A stretch of 64,000 bases of DNA from Carya illinoinensis (taxonomy: Eukaryota > Streptophyta > Magnoliopsida > Fagales > Juglandaceae): assembly GCF_018687715.1 (NCBI RefSeq), contig NC_056766.1:45114933-45178932 (forward strand), read 5' to 3'. The position numbers and the translations under genes are program-made. Each line of letters starts with the position of its first letter. Positions within the stretch are counted from its first letter, which is position 1. The notes below the pieces were generated by a model. It was not told the origin of the DNA and searched no databases. It worked only from the letters and a program-made list of their open reading frames with translations. Positions 46,201 through 57,870 of this stretch are shown piece by piece.

Positions 46201-49200
46201 TCTGGGATCCGAAGCCCGATCAGAATCTCCGTCTACTTCGAAGAATGGACCCCCCTCTCTGTTTCACAAAAGAATTGGTTTCCACCCTGCGAGAAAGCCC
46301 TTCAAGAGCTTTGGTAATGGCGGCGGCGGTTCGGACCAACGTCGATCGGGGTCTAGCGCGGGCCAATGGGGATTGGCTGGGAAGAAAGGAGATGGGTACG
46401 AGTTTTTGGATAATGGGTTAGATCCTGAGCTCAGCTTCGGGATTACTGTACGGAGAATTGTAAGTGATTTAGTGCTTTTTGATTGTTTTTCTTTTGTTCA
46501 GCTGGTCTTGGAGAGTGTATTGATTTAATTTGGTTATTTTATATTCTTTTCTTTTTGAAATTAGAGGATGCTTCTCATTTTTTTATTTTTATTTTTATTT
46601 ATTTTTTATATCTAGTTCAATTTGAGTTTACTTCAAATTAATATTTTTTGTATTGAAAATCAAGTTTTGATGGCTTTTTAAGTTTCTTTCGGTGTTAAAT
46701 TTCATATTGTTCTCCGATGTTTATCCTTTATTATAAGTTATAACTGCTAGTATGATATTTTATTTTATCTTTCTGAATTTATTTCTTCCCTAACTTTAGG
46801 TGAATAGTAAATTTTTGTGTTCTGATTTGTGCTTAGAGCTCCGCTGTCTCACCTCTGGTTTGATTAATTTCAGGGTGCCGGTCTGAAAAATCTCGGAAAT
46901 ACTTGTTTCCTCAATTCGGTGTTGCAGTGTCTAACTTATACAGAGCCTTTAGCTGCATACCTGCAAAGTAGCAAGCATCAAAATTCTTGTGAGTGTATAC
47001 GAGATTCCCTTGAGCTATCATTTTGTTAGGGTGAATGAACTAAGATTTTTATCTTGGGTGGTTAATTTACATATATTTTCTAATTTCTTTTGTTATTTGA
47101 TGAAGGTCATATTGCTGGATTTTGTGTTTTATGTGCCATCCAAAAACATGTCAGCTGTGCTCTACAATCAACTGGGAGAATATTAGCACCGAATGATTTT
47201 GTGAGGAACTTGCAATGTATCCTTCTTTCATTTTATTTATGGACTTGGAATGCATATATTGGGTGTTTTATCTTGATGACCGTTGGTGAAACTTAAGTAG
47301 ATTAAATTTATACAAAAAACAGGTTCACAGATAAAAAAAAAATATTTATCCAAAAAACCCCGTTGCTAGAGGAGGTTGGTGAAAAAGGAAGAGGAAAAAA
47401 GTATTTATCTTCTAGCGATTCATATATTTAGATTCCATGGGCGCCAAAAGAAGTTTTGAAGATCGAGAGAGGATAGTGGACGAGCTTGATGTTTTCTTCT
47501 TCATCATTTTGTTCCTCTGGGCAGTCACAATAGATATTAGAGAAATTGTTAGGTGTTTCTCTCATATTGTGATGTCCATGAGTTTCTTTTCTTGTCTGTA
47601 AATCATAGCTCTCATATACTTCTTTGTACTTGAGCTATGCCTGTTGTTTTATTAGTAAAATTTATGATTTCTTATTAAACAAAACCGTTCTTGGCAATCT
47701 CTTAACCCCCCATTTCTTTTAAATAAAAATTATTTTAAGTAATAATTAATTCTTTGTTTTGTGAGAGAAAACAAACCTCATATAGGGCTGCAGGTCCAAC
47801 CAATTAAGTTTCCATGAGGTTAAGGATAATGGCGAGTTCTTAATTTTATTTAGATAAGGTTTTTATTGCATTTGAACTGTGTTAGATTTTGTAATTCTTG
47901 ATCACGTAATTAGGCATATCGCGGAATTTCCGAAAAGCTAGACAGGAGGATGCACATGAGTACATGGTAAATTTACTGGAATCAATGCATAAATGCTGCT
48001 TACCTTCTGGAGTGCCTAGCGAATCCCCTACTGCTTGTGAGAATAGTTTGGTGTACAAGATATTTGGAGGTCGCCTGAGGAGTCAGGTAACATATTCTTG
48101 ATATCTGGTGAATGCAATAACAACATATCTTTATCAAGTAACTTGGATGGCTGGTTTTAGAATTTCAATGTTTTTGGATGTGTTCACTGACAAGCTTGGA
48201 ATTTTGTTTTTTATTTAGATTTTTTCATAATGTTTTCTTGTTACTTCTACAGGTTAAATGCTTGCAATGTTCTTATTGCTCCAATACATTTGATCCATTC
48301 TTAGATTTAAGTCTGGAAATAGTCAAGGCAGATTCCTTGAATAAAGCACTTGCAAACTTCACTGCTGCGGAGCAGTTAGATGGAGGAGAAAGGCAATATC
48401 AATGCCAACATTGCAAGCAGAAAGTTAGGGCTCTCAAACAGCTCACTGTCCACAAGGCACCATATGTCCTAACTGTTCATTTGAAGCGGTTTCATTCTTA
48501 TGATCCCGGACAGAAGATTAAAAAGAAAGTTCATTTTGGTTCTACATTAGATTTGAAACCCTTCGTCAGTGGTTCCTATGTAAGTGAATTTCTTTTCATA
48601 ACAAGTTTTCTTCTTCCCTAGATTTTGTCATCATGACCAATGTTATGAACATTAAATATAGGAATCTGATATTTGGTGAATTTTACAATTTTGAAAAAGC
48701 TATCTTTCAGGAAAAAAGTTTGAGAAAAAGATAACTGTACACCTTTAATTTTGTTTCCAACAAAGACTGGAATTAAGGTTATTATTGTTGCTCTAGAGTG
48801 AAACTGATTATTAATTTTATCGGAAAAACTTTTACGAAATGATTTTTTTAAATCCACTTTTGTTTTCTGTGAGTGCCTTAAAAAAACTCAATGCTGTTTA
48901 ATTTGAGTTTTTGAGTTCAAAGTTTGGGGGGGAAATATTCTCACGTGACCAGACTGTTTCCAGTTTTCCTAGCTAGTTTGATGATTCCTAGATTTTTTTA
49001 CTTAAATCAACTTGAAGGTGAGATGGAAAATATTGACACCCCCATGCTGATGGATTTAGACCAAGTGGCATCTTCTTCCCCTATAAACAAGAGTGGTGGT
49101 TGTAGTTTCTGGTTGACTCCCATATGCTCATCCATGTGCATATGTTGTGCTTGTCAAAGAATGTTGATTGTGAAACAAGGTTGCAATGACATAGAGGGAA

Positions 49201-52200
49201 GATGCCCAAAGATTGGCATTCGAGACTGTCTGCTAGCTATGGAACTGGATTCTTGTGCTGATTTCTATAAATGATTCCTGATGCCGTAAATGGAAAAACC
49301 ATTCCTTATGGACACAAGTTGGTTTTCTGGATTGTTATTATCCACTTGGATCATCATCCTTTTTTTTTTTTTTTTTTTTTGCTTTTTTAATACATGTCTT
49401 AGTTGCCATGTGTTCCAATAACTTTCCTGTCATGCTTATCAAATATTCTTTTGATTATTTGTTTCTCATACTGTGCAGGATGGAGATCTGAAATATACTC
49501 TCTATGGGGTTTTGGTGCATGATGGTTGGAACACCCATTATGGACATTATTCTTGCTATGTTCGCACTTCAAATGGCATTTGGTACCATCTCAATGACAA
49601 TCAGGTAACTTTTTTATTTACTAGTCCAATTTCTGATTTAGGATAAAATCACACCGTTGAGATGATCCAAATTTGGTAGAAGGGAATCATGCATCCGTTA
49701 TCCCCTCCTCAGCACCAACAAGAAAAAGAATAAAAGCAAGATGTTGATTTAATCGATTTGTGGTTTTTGTACAAACTCATTTGGTTTTGAAGATATTCTA
49801 CCATCTTGCATGTGCTTCCCCATGTTTCCAATTGAGTTTAGAAAATTCTAGATCTTGTAGACCTGGTGTCTTTCTGAAGTTTGGTAGAAACTACTACAAC
49901 CCCACTATTGGCTGTGGTTCAAACTTAAAGGGTGTATCCATTAAAAAAAGGATAGTAACTTTGCTGGGTTCTGTCAGAAGTTTGAGAAGATCCCTAAGAA
50001 TTTTTGCTTGCTGAAGAAGTTGATTACTTTAGGAACTTGAGGGTTGCACGTAGTATATATGCATATATTTGTAGGTTTAAATAGTCTTGCTTACCTATCA
50101 AAATTTTTTTGTAGGTTTATGTAGTAAAAGAAACCTATGAAATTTATGTTATCATATGCCATGAAACTCCGAACAAATCATGATAGTTTTATATCCTGAA
50201 TGGGTATCTTGCTTCTTCAAAGCTTATTATACAACTAACTTCATTTCACAACTAAATACTATACAAGATGGCACCCCAATTGTTGTATTAAAATGTTATT
50301 TCTTATGAGTTTACCCAATTATGCTGTGACAGGTTGCCCAAGCCAGCGAGAAGAGAGTTCTAGAACAGCAAGCTTACATGCTGTTTTATGTTCGTGATAG
50401 AAGGAAATCCTCGACTGATGTTTTTCAGAAAGAGAATTTGAGAGGAAATGCTAATGGAATAAGAACATCTTCCACGTTCAACCAAGACTTAAAGGAGATG
50501 GTTAAAACTAGTCCAGTTGAGAATCGGTTAAGTGGTGCAACCTCTGCTACTGTGGTTACTCGGAACGATGCGTCAAACATTTGTCCACCAAGGATGCCCC
50601 TGCTCAAGGAAGCATCAGTGCAAAAAAGCGATTGCCTGATAATGACAGAATGCTCAGTGCTGGGAAAGGGTTCTGTTTCAGAACCTCTCTTAAAGGCGCC
50701 GTTATTAAACACTCCACTGGAAGTGCTTCCTGCGACTGACCTAAATTCTAGAGAATTCTTGTCAATATCAGCTCCATCTGGTAATGGTGTTGCTCCTGAC
50801 ATTGGAAAGACAGCTGGGGGCATTATTAATAATCAAAAAGTAAGTAGAAGTTCAAGTAAAGATTCAAGAGCCTCAGTTTCAACATCACCTAACTTCAGTG
50901 ATCCCCAAAGCTCTTCTACTGCTAAACTTGTCACAGATGAGACCTGTCAGAAGGTTAGTGGATACTTCTTTACACATGCTCCTTAGGGTCCTTCCCACCC
51001 CAGCATCTGGTTGGAATTTTCACATTGTTTCATACTCATCTGTAACTCATATTTGGCAGATCAATCTTTTTTTGCACGTAGCTCCATCAGGAAATCTTAA
51101 TGATAAGATAATGAATGCAATTGACCCTGTAAGTCAGAAATCATTTTGAATTGAAACAAGTCTTTTTTCTTTATTCTTAGCATTGAAGTCTTTACTTCAG
51201 GCATTCATTAGCATTGAGGTCTGGTGATGAACAAGTCTTTACTTTATTTTTCTCTTGTTCCAGGTTGGGAATACACCCAACGAAGGCGCTGTTTGTAATT
51301 TGCGGGTTGAGGATGCTGGTGATAGGGTTAAGAAAATACAACGTAATGAGTCAGTAAATTTATCCAGCTCATCAATCAAGGCAAACAGATTACAGACAGA
51401 AGTTCATAACTGCAAGCATGACAGAAAATGGAAAAAGAAGCTCCTGAAGTACCGGGCGGTGAGTGTGCGGCTTAACTCACACTTCCTCTTCCATGCATCT
51501 TTAAGATTGTGGAAAAAGAAAAAACACAAGAGAAACAAACGATGCACTTTAGATGTGAGGAATCTTAGTAGGGCAAACTTGTTGGACACAGATTCTACCT
51601 CAACAGATCTGGGGCCATCTACATCTGAGAGTACCAGGACAATTACCTTCTTAGCTCAACCTCTGAGAAAAGGGACTAAGTCTGGTTCTCAAAGAGGAGC
51701 TAATAATGCTGCTACATTGGATTTAATGACCTCTAGTGGCGATTGCTTTATGGAAAATGTTATAGATGGTGAGTTTAGATATAATATTGATCAGTGTGGA
51801 ACTGTACTGGCGACTGATAAACAATTGGGAAAGAGCTCCTTTTTAGATCAGCGGGAATCAGGAAGATTGGATGGTCCAAAAGATGGGAAAAGAAAAGTAG
51901 TGCAGAATGGTTTGATGAGCATGCTTACCCGAGGTCTGGAAGAGACAGTTGGTAATTGATTTTTCTATTGTTGTCTTTCGAGCACCCATCTGCATTTTTT
52001 TTTTTTTTTCTAGAGAAGAGGGCTGGTACCTCCAATTTTATTGATAACCCTCACCTCTGGTGGAGTAATACCTTATGCATTTGGGGGAAAACCCATGGGG
52101 GATCCCAAAACCAAGGTTTTTGTAAAAACTTATATTGCCATATACAGGTTACTGAAAGAAAAGAAAAACAGAGATCTAAGAACACTAGTAGTCCAAGCTA

Positions 52201-53842
52201 TAGTCTTTCAAGCACTCATCACTGCTTATAATTCTGTTGAGAAACAATCCTTTAGTGGTTGGTTTGTGAAATTGGCTTTCTTAGTCTAGTTTGGTCCTAT
52301 TTGATGTCCAATTGAGAATGTAGTTGATGGTGGATTTACACCTAGTTTACATTATTTTTTGAATAATTTGGGGCCATGATAAATGGCAATGCATGCCGTT
52401 AGGTTTATAAATTATAGGACTTACCCTGAATTGGTATTGATTCATTTTCAAAATAGAAGAAGGGATACTTTTTTTTGATACGTCAAAATAGAAGCAGGGA
52501 TATTATGTTCAAGTGAAGGCCCATTCACCATAATAGGATCTCCATGTCTGAATATTTCCCTGAGCCCATCATTGTTTTGCCGTCATCCTTCTTCGTATAA
52601 CTCCCCATTGATAAACTTTGTGAATCAGTCTCAACTCCTAGTTGCAACGAGGTTGATGCTGCACTAATATGGGCCAAGGGAATTATTTATATAAACAAAG
52701 ATCCTTGTTTTCAATTAGAATTAGAAATTGCCTTCTTGGTGATATAGCATGCTGATTATTGTTCTTTGATCTTAATTGGTTGATTGCAGTTGCTCGTTGG
52801 GATGGGATAGAGTTGCCTCCATCTCAAATTGCGGCATCAAATGGCATTAAAAGTATCAGCATTGGATACATGCCAGATGAATGGTAAGTTGAAATGTTGC
52901 ACATCTTGTTACTTCTCTCTTAATATGATGCTATATCCTGTATTCTTGGGCTATGCCTATTCGTATTAATATAGTTTAACCGTTTACTATATAAAAACTT
53001 GAGTGCGAATGAAATTGCTGATCACAAAGTACGATAAAGTTGTACCTTTTCATGAACATGACTGCTCGAGGACGTGGAGTTGGCACAGAAATGCTATAGT
53101 GATGATGCCTTGATAAGCATAGCATCAAAAGCCTTGCCTGATTTGGCATCTAGGATCCTGCCCTGGTGTGGCCTAGGCTAAAACCATTGAACGCAATTTA
53201 GGTTCTGAACACTGGCAAGGTTTGGGGGGACCATACATTACCTTTACTGCTTAGAGGATCGAAAGCTGTGCATTTGTGTTTGAATCTTTTCGCTTGATGG
53301 ATTTTGAGTTCAGATGGGTGGGAGATGATGTCATGCAGAATGGGTTTGTGAATGCAGTGGCAGGAGAGGTGGGTGGCAGAGGTAAAGTTAATGCCAAAAC
53401 CTAGGCGGTGAGCTATGTCAAAGATGAGGAGAGATCATGCTAGCATTACTTGCAATCACATTTAGTCAGAATTTCTCATATTTTAGGTCTATTGAAATTA
53501 TAATTATAGTTAGATTGGATTTGGCAGGATGGCTTCATGTGGTTGTTTACACCATTTGATTCTGAATTAAATTGGGACAGGATGCCATCTGCTACCATTG
53601 GCCTTAACCTGATTGATTGCTAATTCAAACTGATCCATTTCTTATACGATTAATTTGGGTTATTCATTTTTTCATTTTTCAGGGATGAAGAATATGACGG
53701 GGGAAAGAGAGAGAAGGTTAGGCAGTCTAAGCATAGTTTTGGTGGACCAAATCCTTTCCAAGAAACTGCGACCAAGAAATCCCAAACAAAGAAGGCTAGG
53801 TTGGATCGATCTAGCTCTGGAAATGAGCCATTCAGGATATGA
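46178..53842 (+). CDS. UBP23: UBP23-like ubiquitin-specific protease, 11 exons
   Basis: Exons: 46178-46459, 46874-46988, 47106-47216, 47914-48086, 48253-48579, 49479-49604, 50333-50953, 51060-51128, 51264-51951, 52790-52883, 53683-53842; together 2766 bases, 921 residues. All introns are GT-AG and phases agree. The enzyme is a cysteine deubiquitinase that cuts ubiquitin from proteins. Cys box: [18 protein letters not shown] with catalytic Cys105. QEDAHEY follows in exon 4. Two zinc-binding CxxC pairs are present (CLQCSYC and CQHC). His box: [10 protein letters not shown] with His359, then WYHLNDNQV. The C-terminal half is Ser/Lys-rich with low complexity ([10 protein letters not shown]), then [13 protein letters not shown] and the tail [11 protein letters not shown] to GNEPFRI, as in Arabidopsis UBP23. 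Slightly longer than that protein (about 860). The frame is intact, with catalytic residues in place. Exon 8 is the least certain. Confidence 0.93.
47440..47690 (+). mobile_element. LINE 3' tail inside UBP intron 3
   Basis: Translation gives [18 protein letters not shown] then [10 protein letters not shown], the typical C-terminal end of plant L1-type LINE reverse transcriptase ORFs. It is followed by a 3'UTR resembling those of plant LINEs (ATACTTCTTTGTACTTGAGC, later TTATTAGTAAAATTTATGAT) up to about 47690. Only the last few hundred bases of the LINE are present, so it is a 5'-truncated insertion in the 697-base intron between exons 3 and 4. It does not disturb the splice sites. Confidence 0.7.
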
Positions 53843-54286
53843 AGAAACTAGACTGACATCAATTAAGCGTAAGCTTGCCTTTTTGCTTCTTGTAACAATT
53901 GGCATTTTGTTAAGGTAAAAATTCAAGAGGGAGAGTGCTAGAGTTGATCATATCTTTTTGCCGGAATTGTCTGTTAAAGGAAGGGAGTGTTGGGGGGGAT
54001 TTTTATTTGACTTAGTCCGCTTGTAACATTTCTCATGTTGGAAGATTATTACCTGTAGCAATAGTTCTTTTTTTTTCCCGTAAGTATTACCTGAACAATT
54101 TTTATGATATAGAAATGGTCAATTTCCTTTTCATATTATAACTCAAGCACAGTCGTTCTTGGAATTATTTTGGGGATTATTCTCTCTTTTTTTAAAAAGA
54201 AAAAAGAAAAAAATGTTGCTACTTCCCATTTTATTTTTTATTTTTTGATTTCATGGATCTGAGGATGATATTTTTTTTTTTGGGGT

Positions 54287-54328
<42 letters not shown>

Positions 54329-54984
54329 GGGTTGGGGAAGTTGAAAAAGGATGGAAAAGGTTTCCTTTACTATTTATAGGGCTGCACATCTTGAATCTTT
54401 GAGAGTACTTGTTTAGCCCTTTTCTTTTTGATCTATGCACCCAAGGGGAAGGAAAGGATGGACGAGCATGATCTTCCTCTTTTCTTGTTTTTGAAAATCA
54501 AGATTCTCTCTTTACCGATCGAAAAAAAAAAAAAGTTTTTCTCTTTAAATTTCTTTCAAACCAAAGTGATTTTGAACTCTTTTTACCTCAGGCCTTTGGA
54601 TTATGATTATATATAATTATTTATTTCAAATATTTTTTGTGAGAGAGAGAGAGAGTATGTGTGTGAATAATACAATATCTATGATATACATAAATAATGT
54701 TCAACATTAAATATTGTGAGTTTTTTTAATTATAAATAATATTAGAGAAGAATTGTTATGTGTATAAGGTGATATATCTCTATAACTATAATTTTTTATT
54801 TTTTAATATTTGATCTGCTTCAAAAATTTTAATCTTGTATATATATTTTGATCCCAATCTCCATCCCCAAAGTATATCCCTTAAAAAACAAGAATTTATT
54901 CGGGTTATGTACGATACTATCAGAGACAAGTCCAACCCCATTGGACGGTGAGCTTCTTTCAAAATATACAAAATAAAATAAAAA
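53843..54984. other. 3' flank of the UBP gene, with poly-G tract
   Basis: AT-rich 3' DNA including the UBP 3'UTR, several long T runs and the poly-G tract listed separately. No further gene is recognised. Confidence 0.45.
54297..54327. repeat. 31-base poly-G tract downstream of the UBP gene
   Basis: An uninterrupted run of 31 G, preceded by alternating T and G runs (TTTTGGGGTTTTTTTTTTTT), about 450 bases after the UBP stop codon. On the gene's sense strand it is G-rich, with strong G-quadruplex potential. Confidence 0.95.
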
Positions 54985-55350
54985 GAAGGAAGATTAATGC
55001 TATATACAGCTATAGAATGTTTAAACACTATGTAATCGCTTTGAAAAAGAGTGAGATCCATAATTAGAAAGTTAGTTTTTTTTTTTTTTCATGTGTCTCA
55101 TATTAACTCACTTTTTTCAAAGAGATTATGCGACTCTTGCACAATTACGACTGTAAATATTATTTTTTATGAGTAATGCTACATATAGTTATGGAGTGTG
55201 CAAATGCCACAAAATCGCGTTGAAAAAGAGTGAGGTCTACGATTAAAAAGTTAGTTTTTTTTTTCATGTGGGTCTTGTATTAATTCACTTTTTTTAAAGA
55301 GACTGCGTGGCGCTTGCACAATTATGACTAAAAATATTATTTTTTTATTT
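54985..55350. repeat. Two tandem copies of a fold-back MITE
   Basis: First copy about 54993-55165, second about 55170-55345. Each starts with AATGCTA(T/C)ATA, has TGAAAAAGAGTGAG in the left part, AAAGTTAGTTTTTT in the centre and CACTTTTTT(C/T)AAAGAGA in the right, and ends with TTGCACAATTA. Left and right halves are imperfect inverted repeats, so each copy can fold back. The second copy directly follows the first, with ATTTTTTATGAG between. Confidence 0.75.
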
Positions 55351-56438
55351 ATTTAATGATTAGGAAAATATTTCTTTTAATAGTGCTGTGATTTTTTTAA
55401 AATATTTAAAAATATTAAAAGAATGCATGTGATAAAAAAGTTATAAAAAAGTGAAAAAACACAATATACTGGCGGTGGCTGTAGAGTCACCCTGCATGAT
55501 GAATGCATCATAAAGTCTAGTGACTTGCATTAAATTATCGGTGGCTATATGAAGCGCCAAACCAAGCAGAGTAAATGCTCAAAACCCTTTAACGTTGTAC
55601 CTTGAACTTCTTTTCATGTGACTAAAGACACGCTGTCCCAGACTCGGATTGCCAGCTAGTAGTTCTTGTTTTTCTCATAAAGCTCGAAGTTTGTTCGAAC
55701 AAAACTCGAAGAGCATGTTGGTTTGTGACGAAGTTATTATGGTATTGAGGTTGGTGTTTGATATGCATGCGTGTATGTAGAAGTAGGAGTAATGGGCACA
55801 GGGCTCGAACATTTCAGAAAATGGAATCTGACCTCGTTCATCTCAATAATGTCAAAATAATGTTTAAGCTTTGCAACTTCTTTTAAAAGTTCTCACTCCC
55901 TTATTTATTAGAGAAATAAAGATATTTTACAGTAAATTCCTATACTGACGTTATTTGATGTAATATATATGCAATTGTTGGGTCCAAGTCCACATAATTT
56001 TAGAGCATCTTTGTGTTTCTTCTCATAGCAAAATTGCTTTCTTTTTGTGGGAAATTTTATTTAACTTTCCATCATTTCAACATGACAGTGAGTATAAGTT
56101 TGAAGCAATTCATCAACTACTTCTATATTTTATTATATTTTTTTCATCATTCCAAGACCACCCAAGATTTTAGAGTCTTTTAACTATGCTAGTCATGCAC
56201 CTTAGTACATTAAACCATAGTATTGCTGCACCTTTTTAACTTGTGTTATCAAGCTTTATTTGAAGATTAAGTTTGCTGGTATAACTGATGATTATGTCAT
56301 TTTTAATTATGAATAGTTTAATTATGTCGGTTGATTACTTGTTACTCGTCACTCCTCAACCCTCAATCAATGCAAATCATTATAAGACTTAATGCTTCTT
56401 CCTCTCCCACTTCCTTTGCTGTCTGGTCTTGGCGTGCT

Positions 56439-56496
<58 letters not shown>

Positions 56497-57244
56497 GTGT
56501 GTTTTTTTTTGTTATAGTCTATGCTAAATATCATTGTTCAATGCAGATACCTTATATTTGATGGGGACGCCTTCCCATGTGCGATGACCAAACTGCTAGA
56601 TGAGGGTTTTTTTTTCCTAGTCTGCAGAAGTAGGGTCATGCTGTAGCTCAGAGAAAGGGTGGTCATTCTCAAGTTTTCAAATTTCTCATGTGACGTGTGT
56701 AATTTGAGTTTATTAAGTGGAAGGTGTCTAAATTACTCATCTAATAACCCATTATTATGCATCCACAGGACCACAAACACTTAAAAGAAAAGTATAGGAA
56801 AGAGATGGAGAGAGAAGGGTTGTGGGGCGCCTCAATGATTTAGGCCATAGATTACAATTCTATTATCACTTAAACTATAAACAATATGGATCGTTTTAGA
56901 TGGTCCAACAAGACAAGACAAACACAAGTGAATGGTCCAGATATTTGATTCTAGGTCACAGTCATAATCCCTTGAATCTTTCATTCAATCTGGCCCCATC
57001 TTATACCTCCTAATTGGCATTGATTATGGGTGAAAAGAAAACAGTAGTTCACTCGAACTTTTTTCAAGGGTTAAAGTCAACAAAATGCAATTCTCCACCT
57101 GAACTCCTCTCTAATCCATTGAAATTTCCACTATAGTATAAACAAACGAATCAACACAACATGGTCTCAACCAGACTACTTGGTGGAAGAAAAAGGTTCA
57201 TTTTTTTGTTCAAGTAAAGAAGAAAACAAGAAGGGTAAATAGAA
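55351..57244. other. Intergenic DNA before the copia element
   Basis: No gene recognised. A long CT microsatellite (about 26 units) is at 56440-56491. Other sequence is AT-rich single-copy-looking DNA. The 5 bases at its end, GTCAC (57245-57249), are the target duplication of the following retrotransposon. Confidence 0.5.
56440..56491. repeat. CT microsatellite
   Basis: About 26 uninterrupted CT units, the longest dinucleotide run in the window, in intergenic DNA. Confidence 0.97.
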
Positions 57245-57249
57245 GTCAC

Positions 57250-57804
57250 TGTTAGGCGCTTGTGGTACGGGGCATACAATTACAACTGAAGTAGAAATGA
57301 TAAAGAATAAAAGAAATAATAAGGAACTTCAATTGTAGAAGAATTTCACTTATAGTAAAAGGATTACAAGAATTTCTCTCTTTAATAAGGAGAGCACAAT
57401 TGATAATACCCTCTCTTATAAAAGGAGAAAACTCACTCTTTCTTATAAAAGGAGAGACAATATATAGGAGAAACCTCACTATTTTTTCTCTCTAAAACTC
57501 TCTCTCTTTCTCTAAATTTTTCTTTCAAAATGGGATAGGTTTCTAAAAGCAAAAACATGTATTTATAGGAGTTAAAGGAGGTGGAAGATGGCGGAAGCAA
57601 GTGGAAGATGGCGGAAGCAAATGTGAAAGCAAGCTTGATGTAGGTTGTCAACTAGTGACCATTTTTGACCCATAAAGAAGATAGCGGAAGCAAGTGGAAG
57701 ATGGCGGAAGCAAGTGGAAGATGACAGAAGCAAATGTAAATGCAAGCTCAACTAACCACCATTTTTTACCCATAAAAGTCCATAAAAGTGGCTTTACCGC
57801 TACA
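57250..57804 (-). repeat. 3' LTR of the copia element (555 bp)
   Basis: Begins TGTTAGGCGCTTGTGGTACG and ends CCGCTACA. Contains a 20-base unit, AAGTGGAAGATGGCGGAAGC, in short tandem arrays; the second array has one unit more than in the other LTR, which explains the 20-base length difference. Confidence 0.95.
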
Positions 57805-57870
57805 TATCTCTCACTTAAAGTCACTTTTGTAATCCTTCTATCTTTTCTACACTTTCCATCTCTATGCTGC

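Noticed and set aside
48924..49274. 116-codon frame between UBP exons 5 and 6
   Set aside because: It is within an intron whose borders are set by conserved UBP sequence on both sides, and has no recognisable domain.
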